15,805 nt of DNA, from NCBI GenBank assembly GCA_964614415.1, contig CAZTLE010000091.1:1-15805 (forward strand), read 5' to 3'. The position numbers and the translations under genes were made by a program. The notes beneath the pieces are model-generated. The model was not told the origin of the DNA. It saw only the letters and a program-made list of their open reading frames with translations, and did no database searches. The DNA comes from CAZTLE01 sp964614415. GTDB taxonomy: Bacteria > Bacteroidota > Bacteroidia > Flavobacteriales > Flavobacteriaceae. Below are positions 6,087 to 13,486 of this stretch, piece after piece (position 1 is the stretch's first letter; each line of letters begins with the position of its first letter).

Positions 6087-7961
6087 ATGAAAACAAGAGT
6101 ACTTTTATTTGTATTGATCACCCTTTTAACCGGTCAAATGATAATTCATGGACAGCCGTTAGATGAGGTCTTAAAAGTCGTTGCGCAAAATAACAACGGC
6201 CTGTCAGATAGAGATCTAAAGGATCATTTTGGCAGTTCAGTGGCTATATCGGGTAACTATGCCATTATAGGAGCCACAGGAGAAGATATGGACCCAAGTG
6301 GCGGCAATCCCAAAAATGATGCCGGCGCAGCCTACATTTATAAGCGTCAGGGAGGAGTTTGGGTTTTTGAACAGAAAATAGTAGCACCCGACAGGGGAGA
6401 GGGAGATCACTTTGGGTCCGTGGCAATTTCCGGAAATTATGCCGTAGTAGGAGCCGTTGGAGAGGATCATGATGTACAAGGTAGTTCGTTTAAGAAAGAC
6501 GCAGGGGCAGCCTATATTTATAAGCGTCAGGGAGCTAATTGGATATTTGACCAAAAGATCGTGGCTTCAGATCGAGAGTCAGGTGATTATTTTGGAGGTG
6601 GAGTAGCCATTTCCGGAAGCTATATAATCGTAGGAGCCGGATGGAAGGGACCTCAATCACAACCCTATAATTTTGGTGCCGGTGGCGCCTATATTTTTGA
6701 ACGATCTGGTTCCCCTGGCGGATGGAGCGAAACCCAGATAATAGAAGCCAGCGATAGGGCAGCAGGTGACTTATTTGGCCCTGTTTCCATATCCGGGAAT
6801 TATGCTATAGTTGGTGCATTTCGCGAAGATGACGGCGCCAATAACATTCCGTTAAGCAATGCCGGAGCTGCCTATATTTTTGAACGGAATCCAAACCTAC
6901 TTCCAGGAACTCAAAATGCCTGGGTGGAAGCACAAAAAATTGATGCACCGAATCGTGAAGCGAATGATTATTTTGGCTATTCGGTAGCTATTTCAGGTAA
7001 TTATGCAGTAGTAGGGGCATATGCAGAAGATGATAATTCGGGAGGGACTCCTATGCTCTTTGCCGGAGCGGCCTACATTTTCGAACGAGACCCCGGTCCA
7101 CCCTTTGGTACCAGTTCATGGGAATGTACGCAAACAGTCGTGGCTCCAACGAGAGCGCCTGGTGAGCATTTTGGACATGATGTCGCCGTGGATGAGAACT
7201 ATATAGTCGTTGGAGCATATCGTTATGATGCGATGAGTGGACACATCCATCATAACTCGGGAGCAGCCCATATTCTTAAACGCAATGCTACACCCCCAAC
7301 TACACCTGGTGCATGGACTGAAATTGGAAGAATAGAGTCTTCTGATACGGCATTAGGTGACAATTTCGGTAACTCCGTTGCCATTTCCGGGTGCTCAGCT
7401 ATAATTGGTGCGTGGACTGAGGATGAAGACGCGGGAGGACTAAATACAATTAATAGGGCAGGCTCTGCCTATTTTTTCGAATGTAAGGGACCCTCTTGCG
7501 ATATTCCGAATGTTGAAGTCTCTTTAAGACAACTTAGACTTACCGGAAAATTTGATCTTAACATTAACAGCAACGGCACACTAATAGAAAAAGTTGAGGT
7601 GTCCATGGATAATTTTCAGGTAACGTATATTAACGATCTGTGCAAGACCGCTAGCCCTGGGGTGATTGGTAACATAGTTTCCTCAACAGGTAATTTTACG
7701 GGATTGATTCTTACAAACAACAATTCCCAGGCAGTGTCCTGGGTACAGGGATCCCCAGCAGTATTGAATGGAAAAATTAGGATGGTGGTTTCTAAACCAG
7801 GGGTGTTAGATCTACCCTGTTGTGATGGAACGTTTGAATTCTGCCTAAAAGTGAAACTAACCGATATCAATGGGAATGTTTGCGAAAAAACCTTTTGTAG
7901 ATCTCTCGAGCTGAAATCGCCGACTCAGTTTCCCGGAGACTTCGATCCTACCCCATTTTAA
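6087..7961 (+). CDS. Secreted FG-GAP-like seven-repeat beta-propeller protein
   Basis: This 624-aa protein has an N-terminal signal peptide (hydrophobic 5-20, likely cleavage near HG|QP at 22-23). Residues 45-466 hold seven copies of a 60-66-residue unit with core pattern (G)DxFGxxVAISGNYxxVGAxxED followed by AGAAYIFER; the FG pairs fall at 48, 109, 169, 230, 296, 362 and 427. Seven units are what a closed seven-bladed, integrin-like FG-GAP propeller needs, so this is a complete domain. Residues 467-624 form a separate module of unknown family with eight Cys from 466 onward (466, 471, 519, 578, 579, 586, 599, 604), suggesting disulfides and an extracytoplasmic location. The C-terminus (PGDFDPTPF) shows no recognisable type IX sorting domain. 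Role unknown; adhesion or ligand binding would be guesswork. Confidence 0.88.
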   Translation: MKTRVLLFVLITLLTGQMIIHGQPLDEVLKVVAQNNNGLSDRDLKDHFGSSVAISGNYAIIGATGEDMDPSGGNPKNDAGAAYIYKRQGGVWVFEQKIVAPDRGEGDHFGSVAISGNYAVVGAVGEDHDVQGSSFKKDAGAAYIYKRQGANWIFDQKIVASDRESGDYFGGGVAISGSYIIVGAGWKGPQSQPYNFGAGGAYIFERSGSPGGWSETQIIEASDRAAGDLFGPVSISGNYAIVGAFREDDGANNIPLSNAGAAYIFERNPNLLPGTQNAWVEAQKIDAPNREANDYFGYSVAISGNYAVVGAYAEDDNSGGTPMLFAGAAYIFERDPGPPFGTSSWECTQTVVAPTRAPGEHFGHDVAVDENYIVVGAYRYDAMSGHIHHNSGAAHILKRNATPPTTPGAWTEIGRIESSDTALGDNFGNSVAISGCSAIIGAWTEDEDAGGLNTINRAGSAYFFECKGPSCDIPNVEVSLRQLRLTGKFDLNINSNGTLIEKVEVSMDNFQVTYINDLCKTASPGVIGNIVSSTGNFTGLILTNNNSQAVSWVQGSPAVLNGKIRMVVSKPGVLDLPCCDGTFEFCLKVKLTDINGNVCEKTFCRSLELKSPTQFPGDFDPTPF

Positions 7962-7975
7962 TACAGTTCGTTGTA

Positions 7976-8011
7976 TTGCTACCAGGTAAACATGACATTA
8001 CCTGGTAGCAA
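7976..8011. terminator. Strong 14-bp hairpin after the FG-GAP gene
   Basis: Fourteen bases (7976-7989, ttgctaccaggtaa) pair perfectly with 7998-8011 around an 8-nt loop. The hairpin begins 15 nt after the stop codon at 7961 and lies 65 nt ahead of the next promoter element. There is no T-run behind the stem on either strand, so it is not a canonical intrinsic terminator. It could end or protect the 3' end of the upstream mRNA, or be a protein-binding palindrome. Confidence 0.5.
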
Positions 8012-8075
8012 ATCCCGGAACAGAGAATTGGTACTTTGGTGAGTAGTCTATTACTAATTTTCCAAACCCTTTTTG

Positions 8076-8083
8076 TACTTTTG
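8076..8083 (+). promoter_or_regulatory. -7 promoter element of the cysteine synthase/CBS gene
   Basis: TACTTTTG, followed by C, is a perfect TAnnTTTG element. Transcription should start a few bases downstream, near 8087-8090, giving a leader of about 40 nt before the ATG at 8129. No clear -33 TTG is found 17-23 nt upstream. Confidence 0.6.
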
Positions 8084-8084
8084 C

Positions 8085-8116
8085 GGCGCTCTTCGAAGCC
8101 TTGGCGGAGGAGCGCC
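8085..8116 (+). promoter_or_regulatory. 5' leader hairpin of the cysteine synthase/CBS mRNA
   Basis: ggcgctc at 8085-8091 pairs perfectly with gagcgcc at 8110-8116; a smaller inner stem (gcc 8098-8100 with ggc 8103-8105) is possible. Given the promoter element just upstream, this hairpin would form at or very near the 5' end of the transcript. It includes a GGAGGAG word (8106-8112), 16 nt before the ATG. It could stabilise the mRNA or tune translation; it does not match a riboswitch class I can recognise. Confidence 0.4.
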
Positions 8117-8128
8117 TAAAAAAGACAG

Positions 8129-9109
8129 ATGGAATACGCAAAAAACATACTGGAAACCATTGGGAACACGCCCCTTATAAAGATCAACGCACTAGCCGAA
8201 GAACTGCCGTGTTTGGTGCTCGCCAAGTACGAGACCTTCAATCCGGGCAATTCGGTAAAGGACCGAATGGCGCTTAAGATGATCGAAGACGCCGAAGCAG
8301 ACGGCCGTCTTAAGCCTGGCGGAACGATCGTAGAAGGTACCAGCGGTAATACCGGTATGGGATTGGCCCTCGCAGCGATCGTGAAAGGGTATAAGATGAT
8401 CTGTGTGACCACCGATAAGCAAAGTAAAGAGAAAGTAGATATACTAAAAGCCGTTGGCAGCGAAGTAATTGTATGTCCTACGGATGTTGCTCCCGATGAT
8501 CCCCGGTCGTATTATTCGACCGCGAGGCGCATGGCGGAAGAAGATCCGAATGCCTGGTATGTAAACCAGTACGATAACCCGAGCAACGCCACTGCGCATT
8601 ACGAGAGTACCGGACCGGAGATCTGGAGGCAGACGGATGGAAAGGTAACCCACTTCGTGGTTGGTGTGGGTACCGGAGGTACGATCAGCGGTACGGGTAC
8701 ATTCCTTAAAGAGCAAAACCCCAATATCAAAGTATGGGGTGTGGATACCTACGGAAGTGTGTTTAAAAAATACCACGAGACCGGTATCTTCGATGAGAAA
8801 GAGATTTACCCCTATGTGACCGAAGGTATTGGTGAGGATATCCTGCCCGCCAACGTGAACTTTGATATCATAGATGGTTTTACCAAGGTAACCGATAAGG
8901 ATGCCGCTATCTATACCCAGCGCCTGGCCAAGGAAGAAGGAATGTTCCTGGGTAACTCGGCCGGTGCAGCCATGAAGGGTGTACTTCAGCTAAAAGAACA
9001 TTTTAACGAAGACGATGTGGTAGTGGTGCTTTTCCACGATCACGGAAGTCGGTACGTAGGTAAGATGTTCAATGACGACTGGATGCGTGCCCAGGGTTTC
9101 ATAGAATAG
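8129..9109 (+). CDS. PLP-dependent cysteine synthase / cystathionine beta-synthase family enzyme
   Basis: This 326-aa cytosolic fold-type II PLP enzyme is the right length for a catalytic core alone. Visible motifs are NPGNSVKDR with Schiff-base Lys44, the substrate loop EGTSGNTG (69-76), the phosphate-binding glycine loop GVGTGGTISGTG (179-190), and GNSAGAA (275-281) near the PLP ring nitrogen. Cysteine synthase would make cysteine from O-acetylserine and sulfide; cystathionine beta-synthase would join serine and homocysteine. The C-terminal stretch HGSRYVGKMFNDDWM (304-318) resembles the end of the eukaryotic-type CBS core more than CysK, so CBS-like or dual activity is plausible; there is no C-terminal regulatory CBS-domain pair. 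It has its own promoter element and a likely terminator, so it is probably monocistronic. Confidence 0.88.
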   Translation: MEYAKNILETIGNTPLIKINALAEELPCLVLAKYETFNPGNSVKDRMALKMIEDAEADGRLKPGGTIVEGTSGNTGMGLALAAIVKGYKMICVTTDKQSKEKVDILKAVGSEVIVCPTDVAPDDPRSYYSTARRMAEEDPNAWYVNQYDNPSNATAHYESTGPEIWRQTDGKVTHFVVGVGTGGTISGTGTFLKEQNPNIKVWGVDTYGSVFKKYHETGIFDEKEIYPYVTEGIGEDILPANVNFDIIDGFTKVTDKDAAIYTQRLAKEEGMFLGNSAGAAMKGVLQLKEHFNEDDVVVVLFHDHGSRYVGKMFNDDWMRAQGFIE

Positions 9110-9138
9110 ACACGATTAAATTCCCGCCTGTCATATAT

Positions 9139-9157
9139 CCGGTAGTTAGGCTGCCGG
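9139..9157. repeat. Small hairpin downstream of the cysteine synthase/CBS gene
   Basis: ccggtag (9139-9145) pairs with ctgccgg (9151-9157) around a 5-nt loop, with one G-U pair in the plus-strand transcript. It begins 29 nt after the stop codon and precedes the stronger terminator candidate at 9163. It has no T-run of its own. Confidence 0.35.
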
Positions 9158-9162
9158 AGCTA

Positions 9163-9195
9163 GTGGTCTTACCCGCCTGACCACCGTATTTTTTG
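9163..9195 (+). terminator. Probable intrinsic terminator of the cysteine synthase/CBS gene
   Basis: gtggtc (9163-9168) pairs with gaccac (9179-9184) around a 10-nt loop, and a run of six T (9189-9194) follows four bases later. This is the only stem plus T-run in the window on the plus strand. It sits directly before the GTG start of the DUF2851 gene at 9200. The same T-rich stretch TATTTTTTG (9187-9195) is one base longer than a -7 promoter element, so the two roles may overlap. Confidence 0.5.
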
Positions 9196-9199
9196 TACG

Positions 9200-10468
9200 G
9201 TGAAAGAGGATTTTTTACACTATCTGTGGAAGTTTCAGAAATTTCCAAAGAATCGATTGCGTTCGTCCCACGGAGAAGAGATTCGCATATACAAGCCCGG
9301 AATTCACAATACCCAGGCCGGTCCTGATTTTCTAAATGCTTCCGTGAAGATCGGTTCGCAACTGTGGGCCGGAAACGTTGAGATTCACATACGGTCCTCC
9401 GATTGGTACGCACATAATCATGAAACGGATTCGAATTATGATGCCGTAATACTACATGTTGTTTGGGAACACGATGTCGAAGTGTACGGAAAGCACGGTC
9501 TGGCAGTACCCACGTTGACCCTTAAAAACCTGACGTCCTCAGATATGCTGGATGGTTATTCCCGGCTCATGTCCGGCATGCATCGCTGGATTCCCTGTGA
9601 AGACCGGATCGGGGAGGTGGATACACTTCAAATGGAAAGCTGGTTGATGCGGCTTTACATAGAACGCCTGGAGCGAAAAGCGGTCGATATTCAAACTGAA
9701 CTACGCGCATCCAATAATCATTGGGAAGCCACGTTATTTAAACTACTGGCACGAAGCTTTGGGTCCGGGATTAATGGGGAGTCTTTTACGAGTATGGCTA
9801 CATCTTTCGATTTTACCATCGTTCAAAAGCTCAATGAACCGTTTGACCTCGAAGCCCTTTTCATGGGCCAATCCGGGATGCTGGAAAGCGAGATAGAAGA
9901 CGGCTATTACCGCTCCCTGCAAGAGAGATACAGCTACTTAAAGCGAAAATACACACTCCGAAATGAGTCAGTAGAAGCTCCTTCTTTTTTTAGGCTTCGC
10001 CCCACCAATTTCCCCACTATTCGCTTGTCTCAATTGGCGCAGCTATATGCTCGTTCCGATGGCCTCTTTTCAAAACTCATGCATGCGGGAGATATCGATG
10101 AACTTTTCGCGCTGCTTTCCGTTAAAGCCGGACCGTATTGGAGTGGACATTACAATTTTGGAGTATCATCCTGGAACAGTATGCGTTCGTTGTCAGGACC
10201 ATTTAAGGAACTTGTCATCATCAATGCGATCCTTCCGCTGCGATTTTGCTATGCGGGCTATTTGGGCCGGGATGATTCGGATAGCATTATATCCATTATT
10301 TCGAGCATTCCATCGGAAAAGAACTCGATAGTGAATAAGTTCAGGGCTGTTTGCGAGGCGCCCGGAAATGCGATGGTCTCACAAGCCTTCATTCAGTTGA
10401 AAAAGGAATACTGCGAACACAGAAAATGCTTACAATGCGCGGTGGGAAATCATCTTTTAAAGCAGTGA
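9200..10468 (+). CDS. DUF2851 family protein
   Basis: This 422-aa soluble protein belongs to DUF2851, a family found mainly in Bacteroidota with no established function. The N-terminal third carries the family's conserved block: DFLHYLWKF (4-12), GPDFLNASVKIG (41-52), WAGNVEIHIRSSDWYAHNHE (56-75) and AVILHVVWEHD (82-92). The His, Asp and Glu residues in this block look like a metal or nuclease-type active site, but that is only an impression. The C-terminus holds a small cysteine cluster (Cys405, Cys410, Cys413). The start is GTG at 9200, supported by the protein beginning with the family N-terminus; no nearby ATG fits. It leads a tight group with the PspC gene (42 nt) and the potassium channel. 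Confidence 0.88.
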   Translation: MKEDFLHYLWKFQKFPKNRLRSSHGEEIRIYKPGIHNTQAGPDFLNASVKIGSQLWAGNVEIHIRSSDWYAHNHETDSNYDAVILHVVWEHDVEVYGKHGLAVPTLTLKNLTSSDMLDGYSRLMSGMHRWIPCEDRIGEVDTLQMESWLMRLYIERLERKAVDIQTELRASNNHWEATLFKLLARSFGSGINGESFTSMATSFDFTIVQKLNEPFDLEALFMGQSGMLESEIEDGYYRSLQERYSYLKRKYTLRNESVEAPSFFRLRPTNFPTIRLSQLAQLYARSDGLFSKLMHAGDIDELFALLSVKAGPYWSGHYNFGVSSWNSMRSLSGPFKELVIINAILPLRFCYAGYLGRDDSDSIISIISSIPSEKNSIVNKFRAVCEAPGNAMVSQAFIQLKKEYCEHRKCLQCAVGNHLLKQ

Positions 10469-10510
10469 GAAAGCAAGTGTTAATTTCTGAAAAAGTAGTA
10501 ATTTGCAGGA

Positions 10511-10741
10511 ATGCTGAAAACCATCTACGCAATACGGCACTACCTGGAAAAAAGAGGTTTTTACGTCTGCTCCCGACTGGCAGATCGATTGGGTATGAAA
10601 GCCCGGAGCGTGCGCCTTTTTTTCATTTACGTGTCTTTCGCTACTTTGGGTGCCGGGTTTGCCATATATCTTACACTGGCTTTTTGGCTAAAACTGAAGG
10701 ATCTTGTGTATACCAAAAGAACATCTGTTTTTGACCTATGA
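10511..10741 (+). CDS. PspC-domain small membrane protein
   Basis: This 76-aa protein is a single PspC domain. It has an N-terminal amphipathic basic part, the typical motif with Arg33 just before a hydrophobic helix (about 36-59), and a short polar tail. PspC domains occur in phage-shock proteins that sense or respond to membrane stress and in many uncharacterised Bacteroidota membrane proteins. Nothing here shows a PspA or PspF partner, so a phage-shock role is not claimed. Its stop codon overlaps the ATG of the potassium channel gene (ATGA), which suggests translational coupling and a joint role at the inner membrane. Confidence 0.8.
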   Translation: MLKTIYAIRHYLEKRGFYVCSRLADRLGMKARSVRLFFIYVSFATLGAGFAIYLTLAFWLKLKDLVYTKRTSVFDL

Positions 10742-11748
10742 ATAGATTTATCCAATCGAAATTATTCTGGGCACTTATTCTCTTGTGCATCGTCTTCCTA
10801 ACAGGGGTTTTCGGCTTCCGTTATTTTGCGGACTATTCATGGATCGATGCAACATACATGACCATTATCACCATCACTACCGTAGGGTTTGGTGAGGTGG
10901 TTCCTCTGGGCCCGTATGAGAAACTGTTCACGTCGTTTCTCATCCTGTCCAGTATCTTCATTTTGGGGTATTCTATTTCGGTTATAACCGAGTATATGCT
11001 TCGGAAGAACAATATTGGTAACCTAAAACAAAAGAGCATGCAGCGCAAAATTGATCAACTCAACGACCATATCATTGTGTGCGGATATGGACGTAATGGA
11101 AAGCAGGCGGTTGAAAAATTACTGAATTACAATCAGCCCTTTGTTGTTGTAGAAATGAACGAAGATGTGGTCCAGCGGGCCATGAACGGTGATAAACTCT
11201 TCGTAATTGGGAATGCCGATGAGGACGAGGTGCTGCGAAAAGCAGGGATTGAAAGGGCATCCACGCTCATTTGTGCACTTCCAAGTGATGCCGATAACCT
11301 CTTTATCGTGCTTTCTGCCCGTCAATTGAACAAAGACCTGCGAATCATTAGCCGGGCGACCGAAGAGACAAGCTATAACAAACTGAAACTGGCAGGTGCC
11401 GATAACGTGATCATGCCCGATAAGATTGGAGGCGATCATATGGCTTCGTTGGTTGTTGTTCCCGATCTGGTAGAGTTCCTCGATAACCTTTCTGTTTCCG
11501 GAGAAAAGGACAGTATTAATGTGGAGCAAATTCCCTTTGAAAAAGTGTGCCCTCCTGGTGAAGATATGGCTATACGGGATCTGGACGTTCGCCGGAAAAC
11601 AGGATGCTCCATAATAGGTTATAAATCCTCTGAGGGAGACTATATTGTGAACCCCGATCCGGATATGTTGCTGGAACGGGATTCAAAACTTATCATGCTG
11701 GGCAACCCGAAGCAAATAGCGGCATTGAAGATGCTTTATAACGTGTAG
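10738..11748 (+). CDS. MthK-like potassium channel with RCK (TrkA-N/TrkA-C) domain
   Basis: This 336-aa inner-membrane protein has a helix at about 9-28, a pore loop with selectivity filter TTVGFGE (47-53), and a second helix at about 63-87: the two-helix K+ channel core. The filter has Phe-Gly-Glu where many channels have Tyr-Gly-Asp, a variant known among prokaryotic channels. From about 111 follows a regulatory RCK/TrkA-N Rossmann domain with GYGRNG (116-121) and acidic VVEMNED at the end of the second strand, then a TrkA-C-type domain (about 255-336). Such channels form tetramers gated by ligands bound to an RCK ring. The 4-nt overlap with the PspC gene implies one transcript. Confidence 0.92.
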   Translation: MNRFIQSKLFWALILLCIVFLTGVFGFRYFADYSWIDATYMTIITITTVGFGEVVPLGPYEKLFTSFLILSSIFILGYSISVITEYMLRKNNIGNLKQKSMQRKIDQLNDHIIVCGYGRNGKQAVEKLLNYNQPFVVVEMNEDVVQRAMNGDKLFVIGNADEDEVLRKAGIERASTLICALPSDADNLFIVLSARQLNKDLRIISRATEETSYNKLKLAGADNVIMPDKIGGDHMASLVVVPDLVEFLDNLSVSGEKDSINVEQIPFEKVCPPGEDMAIRDLDVRRKTGCSIIGYKSSEGDYIVNPDPDMLLERDSKLIMLGNPKQIAALKMLYNV

Positions 11749-11844
11749 TGTTTCCGCACAAATTCAAAAGCAAAATTTGAAATCGCTATTTTTTTCACCA
11801 TCTTGCCTCTCCGAAAAAGCAACGTATCATTTAAAACTTCTATT

Positions 11845-13443
11845 ATGAAGAGACTTCTTCTTTCAATTCTTACATTTATTATCCCCTATATTTCCTTTGC
11901 ACAAGAGGCCGCTGAGAAGGGCCTCGATGAAAGAGTAAATGAATGGTTTACTCCTATTTCCAATGTTTGGACAGGATTTGTGTTTACCCCTATAAATTTC
12001 AATGAAGGTGTGAGCATGCCTGTTGTAATCATTTGGTTGCTGGTAGCTGGACTTCTCTTTACATTGATATTCAAATTTGCCAACGTTCGGTTGTTTCCAA
12101 CTTCGATCAATATTGTTCGTGGAAAATATGATGACGTTGATCATGTGACAGTCGATCCGATGCGTGGTGACCCTACACCGGGCGGTGACGCGATAGAAAC
12201 AATTCGCGTTGAAGGACAGGATGGAGAAGTTTCCCACTTCCAGGCCTTGACTGCTGCGCTTTCAGGGACCGTAGGTCTGGGTAATATTGCAGGGGTTGCT
12301 ATTGCGATATCACTGGGAGGACCAGGTGCGACGTTTTGGATGATCGTAGCCGGGTTACTCGGGATGTCCTCTAAGTTTGTGGAGTGTACTCTTGGTGTGA
12401 AATATAGAGATGTTGGAGAAGACGGGACTGTCTATGGAGGTCCAATGTATTACCTCAAGAAGGGACTGAAAGAAGTTGGTAAAGGTACACTCGGAAAAAT
12501 ACTTGCCGTTGTCTTTGCGGTAATGTGTATTGGCGGATCATTTGGTGGTGGAAATATGTTCCAGGCCAATCAAGCTGCACAACAGTTTAATACTATGATA
12601 GGAGCCGAATCGGCTGCAGCAGGAGTGATCTTTGGTTTGATCATGGCTGTTGTAGTTGCGGTTGTAATCATTGGTGGGATCAAGCGAATTGGTAGTATTA
12701 CCGAAAAAGTGGTTCCGTTCATGGTAGGTGTTTATTTCCTGGCAGCGATAATAATTATCGTAGCCAATATTGGAAGTGTCGGATCTGCCTTCGGCCAGAT
12801 CTTTAATGGTGCATTTAGCCCTGAAGGTATTTCAGGTGGTATCCTGGGAGTTCTTATTATCGGATTTCAACGGGCTGCTTTCTCCAATGAAGCAGGAGTT
12901 GGTTCAGCTGCGATTGCTCACTCGGCCGTAAAAACAAAATATCCGGCCTCTGAAGGTTTGGTAGCCTTGCTGGAGCCATTTATCGATACGGTTGTTGTGT
13001 GTACCATGACTGCCCTCGTAATCATCATTACCAATGGTGACGGAAGTATTATGACCTATGGTGTTGCAGAGCCCGATGGTGTTGTTGCAACGTCAAAAGC
13101 CTTTGCATCCGTCTTACCCTGGTTCCCATATGTATTGACCGTGGCCGTGGTGCTATTTGCATTTTCAACCATGCTCTCATGGTCGTACTACGGTTTACAA
13201 AGTTGGATGTTCCTGTTCGGAAGGTCCAAAGCCGCCGACTATACCTTCAAGATTCTTTTCTGTTTGGTAATAATCGTTGGCTCTGCTGCAAGTTTGGGAG
13301 CGGTTACAGGATTTTCAGATGCAATGATATTTGCGATGTCCGTACCCAACGTAATTGGTTTATACTTTTTATTCCCCAAAGTAAGAGACGAAGTAAAGCG
13401 CTATTTGTCAGCTATAAAAGCTAAGAAAGCAAAGGCGAACTAG
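11845..13443 (+). CDS. Sodium:alanine/glycine symporter (AGCS) family protein
   Basis: This 532-aa multi-pass inner-membrane symporter of the alanine or glycine:cation symporter family imports small neutral amino acids with Na+. Family motifs are clear: GEVSHFQALTAALSGTVGLGNIAG (split at 127-150), GMSSKFVECTLGVKYR (173-188), YGGPMYYL (197-204), RAAFSNEAGVGSAAIAHSA (343-361) and the final MSVPNVIGLYFLFPK. Two features set it apart from the roughly 450-residue bacterial AGCS proteins: an N-terminal signal-peptide-like segment ending SFAQ (1-20), and about 30 extra charged residues (95-126, with DPTPGGDA) before the GEVSHFQAL motif. The ATG at 11845 is preferred to an in-frame TTG at 11803 because it begins the hydrophobic segment. 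Exact substrate cannot be read from sequence. Confidence 0.92.
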   Translation: MKRLLLSILTFIIPYISFAQEAAEKGLDERVNEWFTPISNVWTGFVFTPINFNEGVSMPVVIIWLLVAGLLFTLIFKFANVRLFPTSINIVRGKYDDVDHVTVDPMRGDPTPGGDAIETIRVEGQDGEVSHFQALTAALSGTVGLGNIAGVAIAISLGGPGATFWMIVAGLLGMSSKFVECTLGVKYRDVGEDGTVYGGPMYYLKKGLKEVGKGTLGKILAVVFAVMCIGGSFGGGNMFQANQAAQQFNTMIGAESAAAGVIFGLIMAVVVAVVIIGGIKRIGSITEKVVPFMVGVYFLAAIIIIVANIGSVGSAFGQIFNGAFSPEGISGGILGVLIIGFQRAAFSNEAGVGSAAIAHSAVKTKYPASEGLVALLEPFIDTVVVCTMTALVIIITNGDGSIMTYGVAEPDGVVATSKAFASVLPWFPYVLTVAVVLFAFSTMLSWSYYGLQSWMFLFGRSKAADYTFKILFCLVIIVGSAASLGAVTGFSDAMIFAMSVPNVIGLYFLFPKVRDEVKRYLSAIKAKKAKAN

Positions 13444-13460
13444 CATAAATAAAATTCCCG

Positions 13461-13486
13461 CCATATGACATAACTCGTTCATATGG
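13461..13486. promoter_or_regulatory. Inverted repeat covering the start codon of the helix-hairpin-helix gene
   Basis: ccatatga (13461-13468) and tcatatgg (13479-13486) form a perfect 8-bp inverted repeat around a 10-nt spacer, and the second arm contains the ATG at 13483. In RNA the stem would sequester the start codon; in DNA it could be a dimeric regulator site. Each core (catatg) is itself a palindrome. Confidence 0.4.

Noticed and set aside
6200..7480. Tandem DNA repeat in the FG-GAP gene considered as recent duplication or array
   Set aside because: The units are well diverged at DNA level apart from short shared stretches such as atttataagcgtcagggag at blades 1 and 2; the protein repeat is explained by the propeller fold.
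10351..10734. 127-codon plus-strand frame overlapping the DUF2851 end and PspC gene
   Set aside because: It runs in a different frame across two supported genes; the PspC-domain frame explains the region better.
11119..11529. 136-codon minus-strand frame inside the potassium channel gene
   Set aside because: It overlaps the RCK domain codons of a well-supported gene and has no recognisable features.
11759..11779. 6-bp inverted repeat caaatt/aatttg followed by a T-run at 11789, considered as a terminator after the channel gene
   Set aside because: The stem is short and AT-rich and the T-run lies 9 nt away, so it is unlikely to end transcription efficiently.
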